A DNA stretch of 64,000 bases from Shewanella algae. GTDB lineage: Bacteria > Pseudomonadota > Gammaproteobacteria > Enterobacterales > Shewanellaceae. Within the stretch, counting starts at the first letter, position 1. Every line of letters starts with the position of its first letter. Location: the NCBI RefSeq assembly GCF_009183365.2, contig NZ_CP068230.1, forward strand, positions 4,555,001 to 4,619,000, written 5' to 3'. Shown in pieces: positions 26,755 to 34,457 of this stretch. A program made the translations under genes and the position numbers. The notes under the pieces were generated by a model, which worked only from the letters and a program-made list of their open reading frames with translations, was not told the origin of the DNA and ran no database searches.

Positions 26755-28566
26755 TTAGCAACGGCTGGCGCGCTTGCGGTCATTTTCAGTCAGATGACGC
26801 TTACGCACACGAATGCTCTTGGGCGTGACTTCAACCAGTTCATCATCATCGATGAATTCCAGCGCCTGTTCCAGGGTCATCTGGATATGCGGAGTCAGTA
26901 CCTGAGCTTCGTCGGTACCAGAGGCACGCATGTTGGTCAGCTGCTTGCCCTTGAGGCAGTTTACTGTCAGGTCGTTGGAGCGGCTGTGGATACCCACTAC
27001 CTGGCCTTCGTAAACTTCGGCGGCGTGGCCAATCATCAGACGACCGCGATCCTGCAGACCAAACAGCGCGAAGGTCAAAGCCTTACCTGTGGCGTTGGAG
27101 ATCAATACCCCGTTGCTACGCTGGCCGATATCGCCACCCTTGTAAGGACCATAGTGGTCGAAGGTGTGATACAGCAGACCTGTACCTGAAGTCGCTGTCA
27201 TAAACTCGGTCTGGAAACCGATCAAGCCACGGCTTGGGATCATGAAGTCAATACGTACACGGCCCTTGCCGTCAGGCTGCATGTCGCGCATGTCGGCCTT
27301 ACGGGTACCCAGCTTCTCGATAACGCCGCCCTGATGTTCTTCTTCCACGTCCACAGTCAGCTGCTCGTATGGCTCGCACTTCTCGCCGTCGATCTCTTTG
27401 ATGATCACTTCAGGACGGGAAACCGCCAGCTCATAACCTTCACGACGCATGTTTTCGATCAGGATAGACAGGTGCAGTTCACCACGGCCGGATACGCGGA
27501 AACGATCCGGACTCTCGGTTTCTTCCACACGCAGAGCCACGTTGTGTACCAGTTCCTGTTGCAGACGCTCAAGGATGTTACGTGAAGTCACGTACTTACC
27601 TTCTTTACCCGCGAAAGGAGAGGTGTTGACCTGGAAGGTCATAGTCATGGTTGGTTCATCAACAGAAAGAGGTGGCAATGCTTCGGCATGACCAACAGCA
27701 CAGATGGTGTCGGAGATCTTCAGCTCGCCCAGACCTGTGATAGCAACGATATCACCGGCATTGGCACTGTCCACTTCGTGGCGTTCCAGGCCCATGTAGC
27801 CCAGCACCTGACCGATTTTACCGTTACGGCTCTTGCCATCGGCACCGACAATAGTGACCTGTTGGTTGGTCTTGACGCTACCACGCTTGATACGACCCAC
27901 ACCGATAACCCCTACATAGCTGTTGTAGTCCAGCTGAGAGATCTGCATCTGGAATGCGCCTTCGGCGTCGGCATCCGGTGGAGATACTTTTTCAACGATA
28001 GTTTGGAACAGTGGGGTCATGTCTTCACTGTTGTCCTGAGGATCCAGGCTGGCAAAACCGTTCAGTGCAGAGGCATAAACCACTGGGAAGTCCAGCTGCT
28101 CGTCGGTGGCCCCCAGGTTGTCAAACAGGTCAAATACCTGATCGATAACCCAATCAGGACGGGCACCCGGACGGTCAATCTTGTTGATCACCACAATAGG
28201 CTTAAGACCTTGGGCGAATGCCTTCTTGGTCACGAAGCGGGTCTGTGGCATTGGGCCGTCCTGCGCATCAACCAGCAGCAGTACAGAGTCAACCATAGAC
28301 AGAACCCGTTCTACTTCGCCACCGAAGTCGGCGTGTCCTGGGGTATCTACAATGTTAATCCGATAGTCGTTCCACTTAATGGCGGTGTTTTTCGCCAGAA
28401 TAGTGATCCCACGTTCTTTCTCCAGATCGTTGGAGTCCATCACCCGCTCGGTGGCTTCTCCGCGGGTTGCCAGGGTTCCTGACTGTGCCAACAGCTTGTC
28501 TACCAGGGTAGTCTTACCGTGGTCAACGTGCGCTATGATGGCGATGTTACGTAAATTCTCTAACAC
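26755..28566 (-). CDS. typA: GTPase TypA/BipA
   Basis: The 603-residue translational GTPase has G1 AHVDHGKTT, G3 DTPGHADFGGE and G4 NKIDRPGA. EF-G-like domains follow, and the C terminus is basic (KRHLTENDRKRASR). The start is GTG at 28566, because the sequence then opens LENLRNIAIIAHVDHGK exactly where E. coli TypA begins. TypA acts on the 50S subunit in assembly and stress translation. It is divergent from glnA, as in many gamma-proteobacteria, and its promoter lies in the shared 457-base intergenic region. Confidence 0.96.
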   Translation of the reverse strand: MLENLRNIAIIAHVDHGKTTLVDKLLAQSGTLATRGEATERVMDSNDLEKERGITILAKNTAIKWNDYRINIVDTPGHADFGGEVERVLSMVDSVLLLVDAQDGPMPQTRFVTKKAFAQGLKPIVVINKIDRPGARPDWVIDQVFDLFDNLGATDEQLDFPVVYASALNGFASLDPQDNSEDMTPLFQTIVEKVSPPDADAEGAFQMQISQLDYNSYVGVIGVGRIKRGSVKTNQQVTIVGADGKSRNGKIGQVLGYMGLERHEVDSANAGDIVAITGLGELKISDTICAVGHAEALPPLSVDEPTMTMTFQVNTSPFAGKEGKYVTSRNILERLQQELVHNVALRVEETESPDRFRVSGRGELHLSILIENMRREGYELAVSRPEVIIKEIDGEKCEPYEQLTVDVEEEHQGGVIEKLGTRKADMRDMQPDGKGRVRIDFMIPSRGLIGFQTEFMTATSGTGLLYHTFDHYGPYKGGDIGQRSNGVLISNATGKALTFALFGLQDRGRLMIGHAAEVYEGQVVGIHSRSNDLTVNCLKGKQLTNMRASGTDEAQVLTPHIQMTLEQALEFIDDDELVEVTPKSIRVRKRHLTENDRKRASRC

Positions 28567-28806
28567 AGTTTTGCCTCTTACGATCTCTGTTCTGTGGGAT
28601 GCAGCAATATAAATTGAATGGTACAACCGCTTTATGACTGCTTGGCGATTGCCTTCCAGGCCTTATAAAACCTGGGCTGCCATCGTGTCGGGGAGCACAA
28701 TTTCCCCGGATGGTTGCTTTAAAAAGCGTGCCATTCTACTCTAGCGAGGGGCTATCGCACAGGATTATTTTTTAGACACCTATGAATATCCGGCTTATTC
28801 AGCGCA

Positions 28807-28823
28807 CGCACCATTATGGTGAA
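28807..28823. promoter_or_regulatory. NtrC binding site, distal (glnA enhancer)
   Basis: CGCACCATTATGGTGAA matches the NtrC consensus TGCACCA-N3-TGGTGCA except at the outermost positions. Its centre is about 137 bases upstream of the predicted glnA start point. Confidence 0.85.
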
Positions 28824-28845
28824 CGCACCTTTTTGGAACGCTCAA

Positions 28846-28862
28846 TGCACCATGATAGTGCA
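28846..28862. promoter_or_regulatory. NtrC binding site, proximal (glnA enhancer)
   Basis: TGCACCATGATAGTGCA is an NtrC palindrome with one mismatch. It lies 39 bases (centre to centre) from the distal site and about 98 bases upstream of the predicted start, close to the -108/-140 arrangement of E. coli glnA. Confidence 0.88.
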
Positions 28863-28925
28863 AACCCGCTTGTCTCGCCAGCCCTCGATTTTACCACTCC
28901 CTTTATTTTCAACATCTTAGCATCT

Positions 28926-28941
28926 TGGCATGAGTCTGGCT
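28926..28941 (+). promoter_or_regulatory. Sigma-54 promoter of glnA
   Basis: TGGCATGAGTCTGGCT fits the sigma-54 consensus TGGCACG-N4-TTGCW, with GG and GC twelve bases apart. Transcription would start near 28952, leaving a leader of about 70 bases before glnA. The rest of the 28567-29023 gap holds the NtrC sites and the unlocated typA promoter. Confidence 0.88.
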
Positions 28942-29023
28942 TAATAGAGACCAACAAGGCGCCAGACGCTACATACTAAGAGTTGACAAAGGGCACCCCC
29001 TTTACCCTACCGGAGGCTTGATA

Positions 29024-30433
29024 ATGTCAGTCGAATCAGTTTTACAACAGCTGCAAGAGTTGGAAGTTAAGTTTGTTGATTTACGCTTTACCGATACCAA
29101 AGGTAAGGAACAGCATGTATCTATCCCGACTCATCAGGTAGATGCTGATTTCTTTGAAGACGGCAAAATGTTCGATGGTTCATCTATCGCCGGTTGGAAA
29201 GGGATCAACGAATCTGACATGGTGCTGATGCCAGATCCAAGCAGCTTTGTACTGGATCCTTTCACCGAAGAAACCACAGCGCTGATCCGCTGCGACATCC
29301 TCGAGCCCGGCACTATGCAGGGTTACGACCGTGACCCTCGCTCTATCGCCAAGAAAGCCGAAGAGTACATGCGTTCTACCGGCATCGCCGACACTGTGCT
29401 GATCGGTCCTGAGCCTGAGTTCTTCCTGTTTGATGACGTGCGTTTTGGTACCGACATGAGCGGCACCTTCGTCAAAATCGATGCCAAAGAAGCGGCCTGG
29501 AACTCAGGCACCAGCTATGAAGAAGGCAACACAGGTCACCGTCCATTCGTTAAGGGCGGCTACTTCCCGGTTGCGCCTGTGGATTCTTCACAGGATTTGC
29601 GTAGTGCCATGTGTCTGGTGCTGGAAGAGATGGGCCAGGTTGTGGAAGCTCATCACCATGAAGTTGCTACCGCGGGTCAGAACGAGATCGCCACACGCTT
29701 CAATACTCTGACCAACAAGGCCGATGAAATCCAGGTACTCAAGTACGTGATTCACAACATGGCTCATGCCTACGGCAAGACAGCAACCTTTATGCCTAAG
29801 CCGATAGTCGGCGACAACGGCAGCGGCATGCACGTACACCAGTCACTGGCCAAAGACGGCACCAACCTGTTTGCCGGTGACAAATACGGCGGCCTGTCTG
29901 AAACTGCCCTGTACTATATAGGTGGTATCATCAAGCACGCCCGTGCCCTGAACGCCTTCACCAACCCAAGCACCAACTCCTACAAGCGTTTGGTGCCACA
30001 CTTTGAAGCCCCTGTGATGCTGGCTTATTCTGCCCGTAACCGCTCGGCTTCTATCCGTATCCCTGTGGTACCAAGTCCTAAGGCTCGCCGTATCGAGACC
30101 CGCTTCCCGGATCCTATGGCCAACCCTTATCTGGCCTTCGCAGCACTGCTGATGGCCGGTCTGGACGGTATCCAGAACAAGATCCACCCTGGTGATGCCA
30201 TGGACAAGGATCTGTACGATCTGCCGGCCGAAGAAGCAGCGGAAATCCCGACTGTGGCCGAATCTCTGGAAGTCGCCCTGGCGGCTCTGGATGCAGACCG
30301 TGAGTTCCTGACCCGCGGCGGTGTGTTCAGCGATGACTTTATCGACTCTTACCTCAAGCTGAAACAAGCCGAGGCCGAGCGTGTCAGCCGCACCACTCAC
30401 CCAGTCGAATTTGAGCTGTACTACAGCCTCTAA
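29024..30433 (+). CDS. glnA: Glutamine synthetase, type I (GSI-beta)
   Basis: The 469-residue protein has the same length as E. coli GlnA and is closely similar: KFVDLRFTDTKGKEQHV, MFDGSSIAGWKGINESDM, GPEPEFFLFD and EAHHHEVATAGQNE. The adenylylation Tyr is in KDLYDLPAEE (about 398), so activity should be controlled by GlnE. It makes glutamine from glutamate, ammonia and ATP. Start 29024 has CGGAGG ten bases upstream. Two codons earlier a TTG is possible but unlikely. Control by NtrC and sigma-54 is visible upstream. Unlike the enterobacterial glnALG order, ntrBC lies about 9 kb downstream. Confidence 0.97.
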   Translation: MSVESVLQQLQELEVKFVDLRFTDTKGKEQHVSIPTHQVDADFFEDGKMFDGSSIAGWKGINESDMVLMPDPSSFVLDPFTEETTALIRCDILEPGTMQGYDRDPRSIAKKAEEYMRSTGIADTVLIGPEPEFFLFDDVRFGTDMSGTFVKIDAKEAAWNSGTSYEEGNTGHRPFVKGGYFPVAPVDSSQDLRSAMCLVLEEMGQVVEAHHHEVATAGQNEIATRFNTLTNKADEIQVLKYVIHNMAHAYGKTATFMPKPIVGDNGSGMHVHQSLAKDGTNLFAGDKYGGLSETALYYIGGIIKHARALNAFTNPSTNSYKRLVPHFEAPVMLAYSARNRSASIRIPVVPSPKARRIETRFPDPMANPYLAFAALLMAGLDGIQNKIHPGDAMDKDLYDLPAEEAAEIPTVAESLEVALAALDADREFLTRGGVFSDDFIDSYLKLKQAEAERVSRTTHPVEFELYYSL

Positions 30434-30480
30434 TTGCCCTGCAATCAACCGATGAGTCAAGCCATCGGATAACAAGAAAA

Positions 30481-30515
30481 GCGCCCCGGGAGCAATCCCG
30501 GGGCGCTACTATTTT
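30481..30515 (+). terminator. Intrinsic terminator of glnA
   Basis: A perfect ten-pair stem GCGCCCCGGG/CCCGGGGCGC with a six-base loop is followed by a U-rich tail (TACTATTTT). Confidence 0.88.
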
Positions 30516-30537
30516 AAGGCTATAAAACTCAAATCAC

Positions 30538-31035
30538 TCAGGGAGCACTGACAAGCTCAGGAGCACTCTGAGCCTTGGCCCCTGTGAGTATCACCGCCAA
30601 CTTGAGTTCACCTTCTGTCTGGTTCAACTCCTCAAGCCCTTCTGGAGTAAAGCGATATTGGCCTTCTGTCTCCAGCGCTTCCATGGTGCCACCGCAGGTG
30701 TCGACGGTTTCGCTGCATTCGAAACGCACCCCCTTATGCCAAGGCATGGAGAAGGCCGATACCTGCTCTGCCGGCATCTTGAGGTACATCACCAGATAGT
30801 TGCTGCCGGCATCCTTGACGGGTTTGCCCTCCGCCGTAGTCAGGCTAAAGGTCAGTGCCTGGCTTTGAGGATCCACGGCGCTCAGTGCCACCTTGAGGCT
30901 TTCGGCTTCATTAATGGACACAGACTGCTCCGGTTCAGGATCCGGCGGAAGCACAGGGTCATCATCGTCATCCCACCAGTCACAACCTCCCAGGCACAAC
31001 AGCAAAGACGCTACTATCAAACTCTTATGTTTCAT
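30538..31035 (-). CDS. Small lipoprotein, hem-less, possibly MtrC/OmcA-N-domain-like
   Basis: The 165-residue protein has a lipoprotein signal (LLLCLGGCDWW, Cys at about 18) and then a run of five Asp and a Pro/Asp/Glu linker (20-36), typical of surface lipoproteins. The rest is a beta-rich domain (ALTFSLTTAEGKPVKDAGSNYLVMYLKM) with one Cys pair (ECSETVDTCGG) and no CxxCH. The pattern recalls the heme-less N-terminal domain of OmcA/MtrC-type decaheme lipoproteins, but that is a by-eye impression. It lies nine bases after the cytochrome gene and is probably its operon partner. Confidence 0.65.
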   Translation of the reverse strand: MKHKSLIVASLLLCLGGCDWWDDDDDPVLPPDPEPEQSVSINEAESLKVALSAVDPQSQALTFSLTTAEGKPVKDAGSNYLVMYLKMPAEQVSAFSMPWHKGVRFECSETVDTCGGTMEALETEGQYRFTPEGLEELNQTEGELKLAVILTGAKAQSAPELVSAP

Positions 31036-31044
31036 AACAGCCTC

Positions 31045-31968
31045 CTAGTGACAATCGCTGCAGACCGCACCTTCGTGAACCCCGGTCAAACCGGCGCCGA
31101 CATCATGGGCGCTGTGGCAGCTCTGACATTCCATCTGTGAATTGACATCGGCACCTATGTAAGTGTCTGGTTCACGTTTGGTGCTGCTGTGACAACCACT
31201 ACACTCGGCATTGCCTGCTGCCACAATTTCAGCGTCCAGGGCATTGTCCAGCGACTTATTGAGGAAGTCAGTGGTGACATAGGCAATCTCGGCCGTCAGC
31301 TGAGCGCAGCGCTCCAATTTCGCCTGATGACTGGAGCCGTACTTGCTCGCTTTCGACCAGTGGGTCACCGAGGTGTGACAGAGAATGGAATTGGCAACCG
31401 ACTGGCCTATCTTATCTGCGGTCAGTAGCTCACCGGCATTGTCTTTACGGGTCGGTGCGCCAATCGCCTTGAGGAAGGCTTCATCATTTCTCGGCATGGC
31501 TGTGTGTTCATAGTAGCGGTACACGGAGCGGATCACCGCAGTGCGGTCGACCCCGCCCAGGACGTTGACCGCCATGGCCGCCGCATTCAAGCAACCACAC
31601 AGGGTTCCCCAACCTGCGATACCGCCGCCACCATAGGCCGCCAGGTTAGTTGGGATAGCGGCGAATTTACAGGCATCCTCATGCCCTTTGGCCGCCAAGG
31701 CCTTCACCAGGGCATCGAAAACCCCATACATGCAACCGCCACGGCCATAACCTTCATAGGCCAGTTTGGCGACTTCCATAGGGTCTAATTTCACATAGGT
31801 CAGCAGCTTGGTGCCCAGATCGCTGCCCCCTTCACTGCCGATCCCTATGCTGGTATCTCCGGGACAAGACTCTGCGGCCAGAGCTGTGGTCGCGATCAGC
31901 GAACTCCCTGCTGCCACACCAACCAAACCTACAATCTGGCCCATCGCCTGACGTCGATTCACGTTCAT
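31045..31968 (-). CDS. Tat-exported C_GCAxxG_C_C (split-Soret-like) protein with three c-type heme motifs
   Basis: The product has 307 residues from the ATG at 31968, which has AGAGG eight bases upstream. The N terminus VNRRQAMGQIVGLVGVAAGSSLIATTALA looks like a Tat signal. The middle holds the spaced Cys pattern of the C_GCAxxG_C_C family (GRGGCMYGVFDAL, DACKFAAIP, GTLCGCLNAA), as in split-Soret cytochromes. The C-terminal 50 residues hold CSGCH, CQSCH and CSDCH, and the last His is the final residue. It is a probable periplasmic redox protein. Its role is unknown. It shares a transcript with the small lipoprotein gene downstream. Confidence 0.78.
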   Translation of the reverse strand: MNVNRRQAMGQIVGLVGVAAGSSLIATTALAAESCPGDTSIGIGSEGGSDLGTKLLTYVKLDPMEVAKLAYEGYGRGGCMYGVFDALVKALAAKGHEDACKFAAIPTNLAAYGGGGIAGWGTLCGCLNAAAMAVNVLGGVDRTAVIRSVYRYYEHTAMPRNDEAFLKAIGAPTRKDNAGELLTADKIGQSVANSILCHTSVTHWSKASKYGSSHQAKLERCAQLTAEIAYVTTDFLNKSLDNALDAEIVAAGNAECSGCHSSTKREPDTYIGADVNSQMECQSCHSAHDVGAGLTGVHEGAVCSDCH

Positions 31969-32204
31969 ACTCATCACCTCTTTTTGCACTTACATATTGC
32001 AGAATTGCAAATTAAGTAAAATTAATTCTTTATAATCAATAGCTTGCAAGCAATCCCAGCTTATCCCCTCTCCTGTTGTGCAGATGTGATCCAAGGCGGG
32101 TTTCAGTGTTAAAGAGTCAAAAATTCAACAGTTCACCGGCAAGAGGCTTGAGCCAAGCAGCAACGGCAGCGACAATGAGCCTCTTCGTCAAGCAAGGATC
32201 TGCT

Positions 32205-33251
32205 ATGAATCTCAAGGTCTTTTTACTCATTCTCCTGTTGCTGAGTGGCTGTCACTCTGAGGTGCAACTGCCAATTCAGGCTGACGAGCTGGAGCAAATC
32301 CACTGCCGGGAAGTAAGCGATGACAATAGCGCCCTGGGTTATTACCTCGAAGGCTGCGTTGACGGATACCGAGGTGAACCCTTCAACGGCATTGCCATTT
32401 GGGGAGCGCCGGATCGCCCCAGCTATAGTGCGGCCCAGTTCAAGGATGGCCTGCGGGACGGCTACAGCTTCAGCACATCCGCGCCGCCCGAGCGTCTGCT
32501 AAGCCAAAGCGCCTGGTATAAAAATGGCAAGTTGCACGGCTGGCAGCTGAACTTTCAATACCAGCAAACCCAATTACGCAGCCGGGAATTGTTTCAAGAC
32601 GGTGAGCGCCAGGAACTCTGGCTCTACGACAACCAAGGCCAACTCGACAGTTTCAAGCGTTTCGACCAGGGTAAAGTGGTTGAATCCATCTCCTACGAAC
32701 AGGGACGGGAGCGGATGAAACAGTTCAAGCGGGACGGCGAGAAACTCACCGTCTGGAAAAGCTATTTTCCCGATGGTTCATTAAAGAGCTTCAGTGAACA
32801 TCTGGATGAAGAAAATCTCAGAAAACTCAAGGAACAAGGCTACTACGCCAACGGCCGACTCAAGTTGGACTACCTGTTCGACCGCCGGCAGCGCACCGCA
32901 GTGCAGCACACTTTCTGGCGCAATGGCCAGCGCCAGTCCGAGCAACACTATGGTTTCTTTCCCTCAATAGCCGCCGACGGCATCTGGCTCAGTTATTGTG
33001 AGACCAATGGCGCCTTGAGCAAACGTACTCCGTTCCGTCGAGGCGCCAAGCAGGGTGAGGAGCAACTCTTTCACTGCAATGGCCAGTTGCAGGTGAGCAA
33101 ACGTTTCGACCAGGACAAGCTCATACCACAGACCCTGAACTACTTTGATGAGCAGGGGCGCAACTATCTGCAGGAAGAGATAGGCACGAACGGCAAGGTA
33201 CTGAATACCCGGGTCTATGATGAACAGGGTAAACTAACCTACCAAGATTGA
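32205..33251 (+). CDS. Lipoprotein with YwqK/MORN-like repeats
   Basis: The protein has 348 residues. The start at 32205 gives a clean lipoprotein signal (MNLKVFLLILLLLSGCHSE, Cys at 16). The body is built of repeated short units with the pattern aromatic-x-N/D-G-x-L followed by a strand, for example WYKNGKLHGWQL, LFQDGERQELW, YFPDGSLKSF, YYANGRLKLDY and FWRNGQRQSEQ. This is typical of MORN/YwqK-type repeats. Such proteins are sometimes called antitoxin-like, but nothing here supports that. It faces the periplasm or outer membrane, and its function is unknown. Confidence 0.75.
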   Translation: MNLKVFLLILLLLSGCHSEVQLPIQADELEQIHCREVSDDNSALGYYLEGCVDGYRGEPFNGIAIWGAPDRPSYSAAQFKDGLRDGYSFSTSAPPERLLSQSAWYKNGKLHGWQLNFQYQQTQLRSRELFQDGERQELWLYDNQGQLDSFKRFDQGKVVESISYEQGRERMKQFKRDGEKLTVWKSYFPDGSLKSFSEHLDEENLRKLKEQGYYANGRLKLDYLFDRRQRTAVQHTFWRNGQRQSEQHYGFFPSIAADGIWLSYCETNGALSKRTPFRRGAKQGEEQLFHCNGQLQVSKRFDQDKLIPQTLNYFDEQGRNYLQEEIGTNGKVLNTRVYDEQGKLTYQD

Positions 33252-33374
33252 CATAATATTCAATCAGTTGGGCTTATCATCCAAAGATAATAAAGCTCTT
33301 TTTCAAATGCGGCTTGCTTATCCCGGCACTGAACTTTAAAATATCTTCACATCAAGATACTTTAAGAAAAGAAA

Positions 33375-34232
33375 ATGCCCTACCTAATTGCACTCCTTGC
33401 TCCCGTCTTCTGGGGAACCACTTATGCCCTGGTCAGCCTGTACCTGCAGGATATGTCCCCTTTCTGGGTCGCCGTCTGGCGTGCGCTACCGGCCGGGATC
33501 CTGTTATTGCTGCTACGGCCCAAGCTGCCTTCGCTCGCCTGGAGCAAAATACTCTTGCTGGCATTTTGTAATATCGGCGCCTTCTTCGCCCTGCTGTTTA
33601 TGGGCGCCTACCGCCTTCCCGGCGCCGTGGCCGGCACCCTGGGGGCCACACTGCCACTGATGTTTCTGCTGCTGGCCTGGCTGCTCGATGGCCAAAGACC
33701 GGCATTGAAGTGGACCTTGCTGGCACTGCTGGGACTGAGTGGAGTGATGTTATTGCTCAATCCTTCGGCCAATCTGGATCTGATTGGTGTGCTCTGCGCC
33801 CTGAGTGCCACTCTGTTGGTGGCCCAATCATCCCGCTGGATGCAACGCTGGCAAACCGGCGATCTTCTGGTATTGACCGCCTGGCAGTTGTTGCTCGGCG
33901 GCTTAATGCTGATCCCGCTGGCCTGGACAGTAGCCGGGGCACCCACACTGCCCGAGCCCAAGACATGGCCCGCCATCGCTTGGCTGGCCATTTTCAGCAC
34001 GGCGCTGAGCTACTGGGCCTGGATCTGGTCCATCAAACATCTGGGACCGCAAATCATGGGCATGATGGCCTTGATCAACCCTGTGGTGGCCGTCTCGCTC
34101 GGGGTGTTTTTGGTCGGCGAACAGCTGGACAGCTATCAATGGCTGGGGATCGGCCTGATCATGTCGTCACTGTTGCTGATGAAACTTCCTGTCCCGGCCA
34201 TCTGGTATCGCCTGCGCCCCAGCCGGCGCTGA
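33375..34232 (+). CDS. EamA/DMT-family transporter
   Basis: The 285-residue protein has ten hydrophobic segments in two EamA halves (MPYLIALLAPVFWGTTYALVS at the first, SLGVFLVGEQLDSYQWLGIGLIM in the second). The family exports amino acids or metabolites, and the substrate is not predictable here. A long hairpin without a T run lies 16 bases after the stop, followed by a small ORF and an MFS gene in the same direction. Confidence 0.85.
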   Translation: MPYLIALLAPVFWGTTYALVSLYLQDMSPFWVAVWRALPAGILLLLLRPKLPSLAWSKILLLAFCNIGAFFALLFMGAYRLPGAVAGTLGATLPLMFLLLAWLLDGQRPALKWTLLALLGLSGVMLLLNPSANLDLIGVLCALSATLLVAQSSRWMQRWQTGDLLVLTAWQLLLGGLMLIPLAWTVAGAPTLPEPKTWPAIAWLAIFSTALSYWAWIWSIKHLGPQIMGMMALINPVVAVSLGVFLVGEQLDSYQWLGIGLIMSSLLLMKLPVPAIWYRLRPSRR

Positions 34233-34248
34233 CACTCACCTGACATAA

Positions 34249-34286
34249 GAACCCTGTTTGGCCCCTGAAAAAGGGGCCAAGGGTTC
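34249..34286. other. Long two-part hairpin between the EamA gene and the small ORF
   Basis: An outer stem of seven pairs (GAACCCT/AGGGTTC) encloses an inner stem of seven pairs (GGCCCCT/AGGGGCC) with a five-base loop. There is no T run on either strand. It could end the EamA transcript, guard the end of an mRNA, or act as a leader structure for the next genes. Confidence 0.6.
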
Positions 34287-34322
34287 GGCTTAACTGAATT
34301 TGGCAAAATAAGGAGATTGACC

Positions 34323-34457
34323 ATGATGCAGTTTCTGGCAGAACCACAACTCAATGCAGTCCAAACCGCGGACGATGCGAGTCCGCGACTAAAGATGTCT
34401 GCCAACAAAGATAACACCAATGCCGCCAACAGCATGTTTGAAGGAGATGGACTATGA
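34323..34457 (+). CDS. Small 44-residue ORF translationally coupled to an MFS gene
   Basis: The ORF has a strong ribosome site (TAAGGAG seven bases before the first ATG; a second ATG follows directly). Its stop overlaps the MFS start as ATGA, and the MFS ribosome site (GAAGGAGA) lies inside it. The peptide (MMQFLAEPQLNAV..., ending FEGDGL) has no hydrophobic span and no motif I recognise. It is either a small protein or a leader peptide that opens the MFS start for ribosomes. The signals are good, but the coding status is not proven. Confidence 0.55.
   Translation: MMQFLAEPQLNAVQTADDASPRLKMSANKDNTNAANSMFEGDGL

Noticed and set aside
28782..28979. A 65-codon plus-strand ORF between typA and glnA
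   Set aside because: It lies over the two NtrC sites and the sigma-54 promoter, has no ribosome site and encodes nothing recognisable.
32205..33251. Antitoxin of a toxin-antitoxin pair (YwqK family naming)
   Set aside because: The protein has a lipoprotein signal and stands alone, and no toxin-like gene is adjacent.
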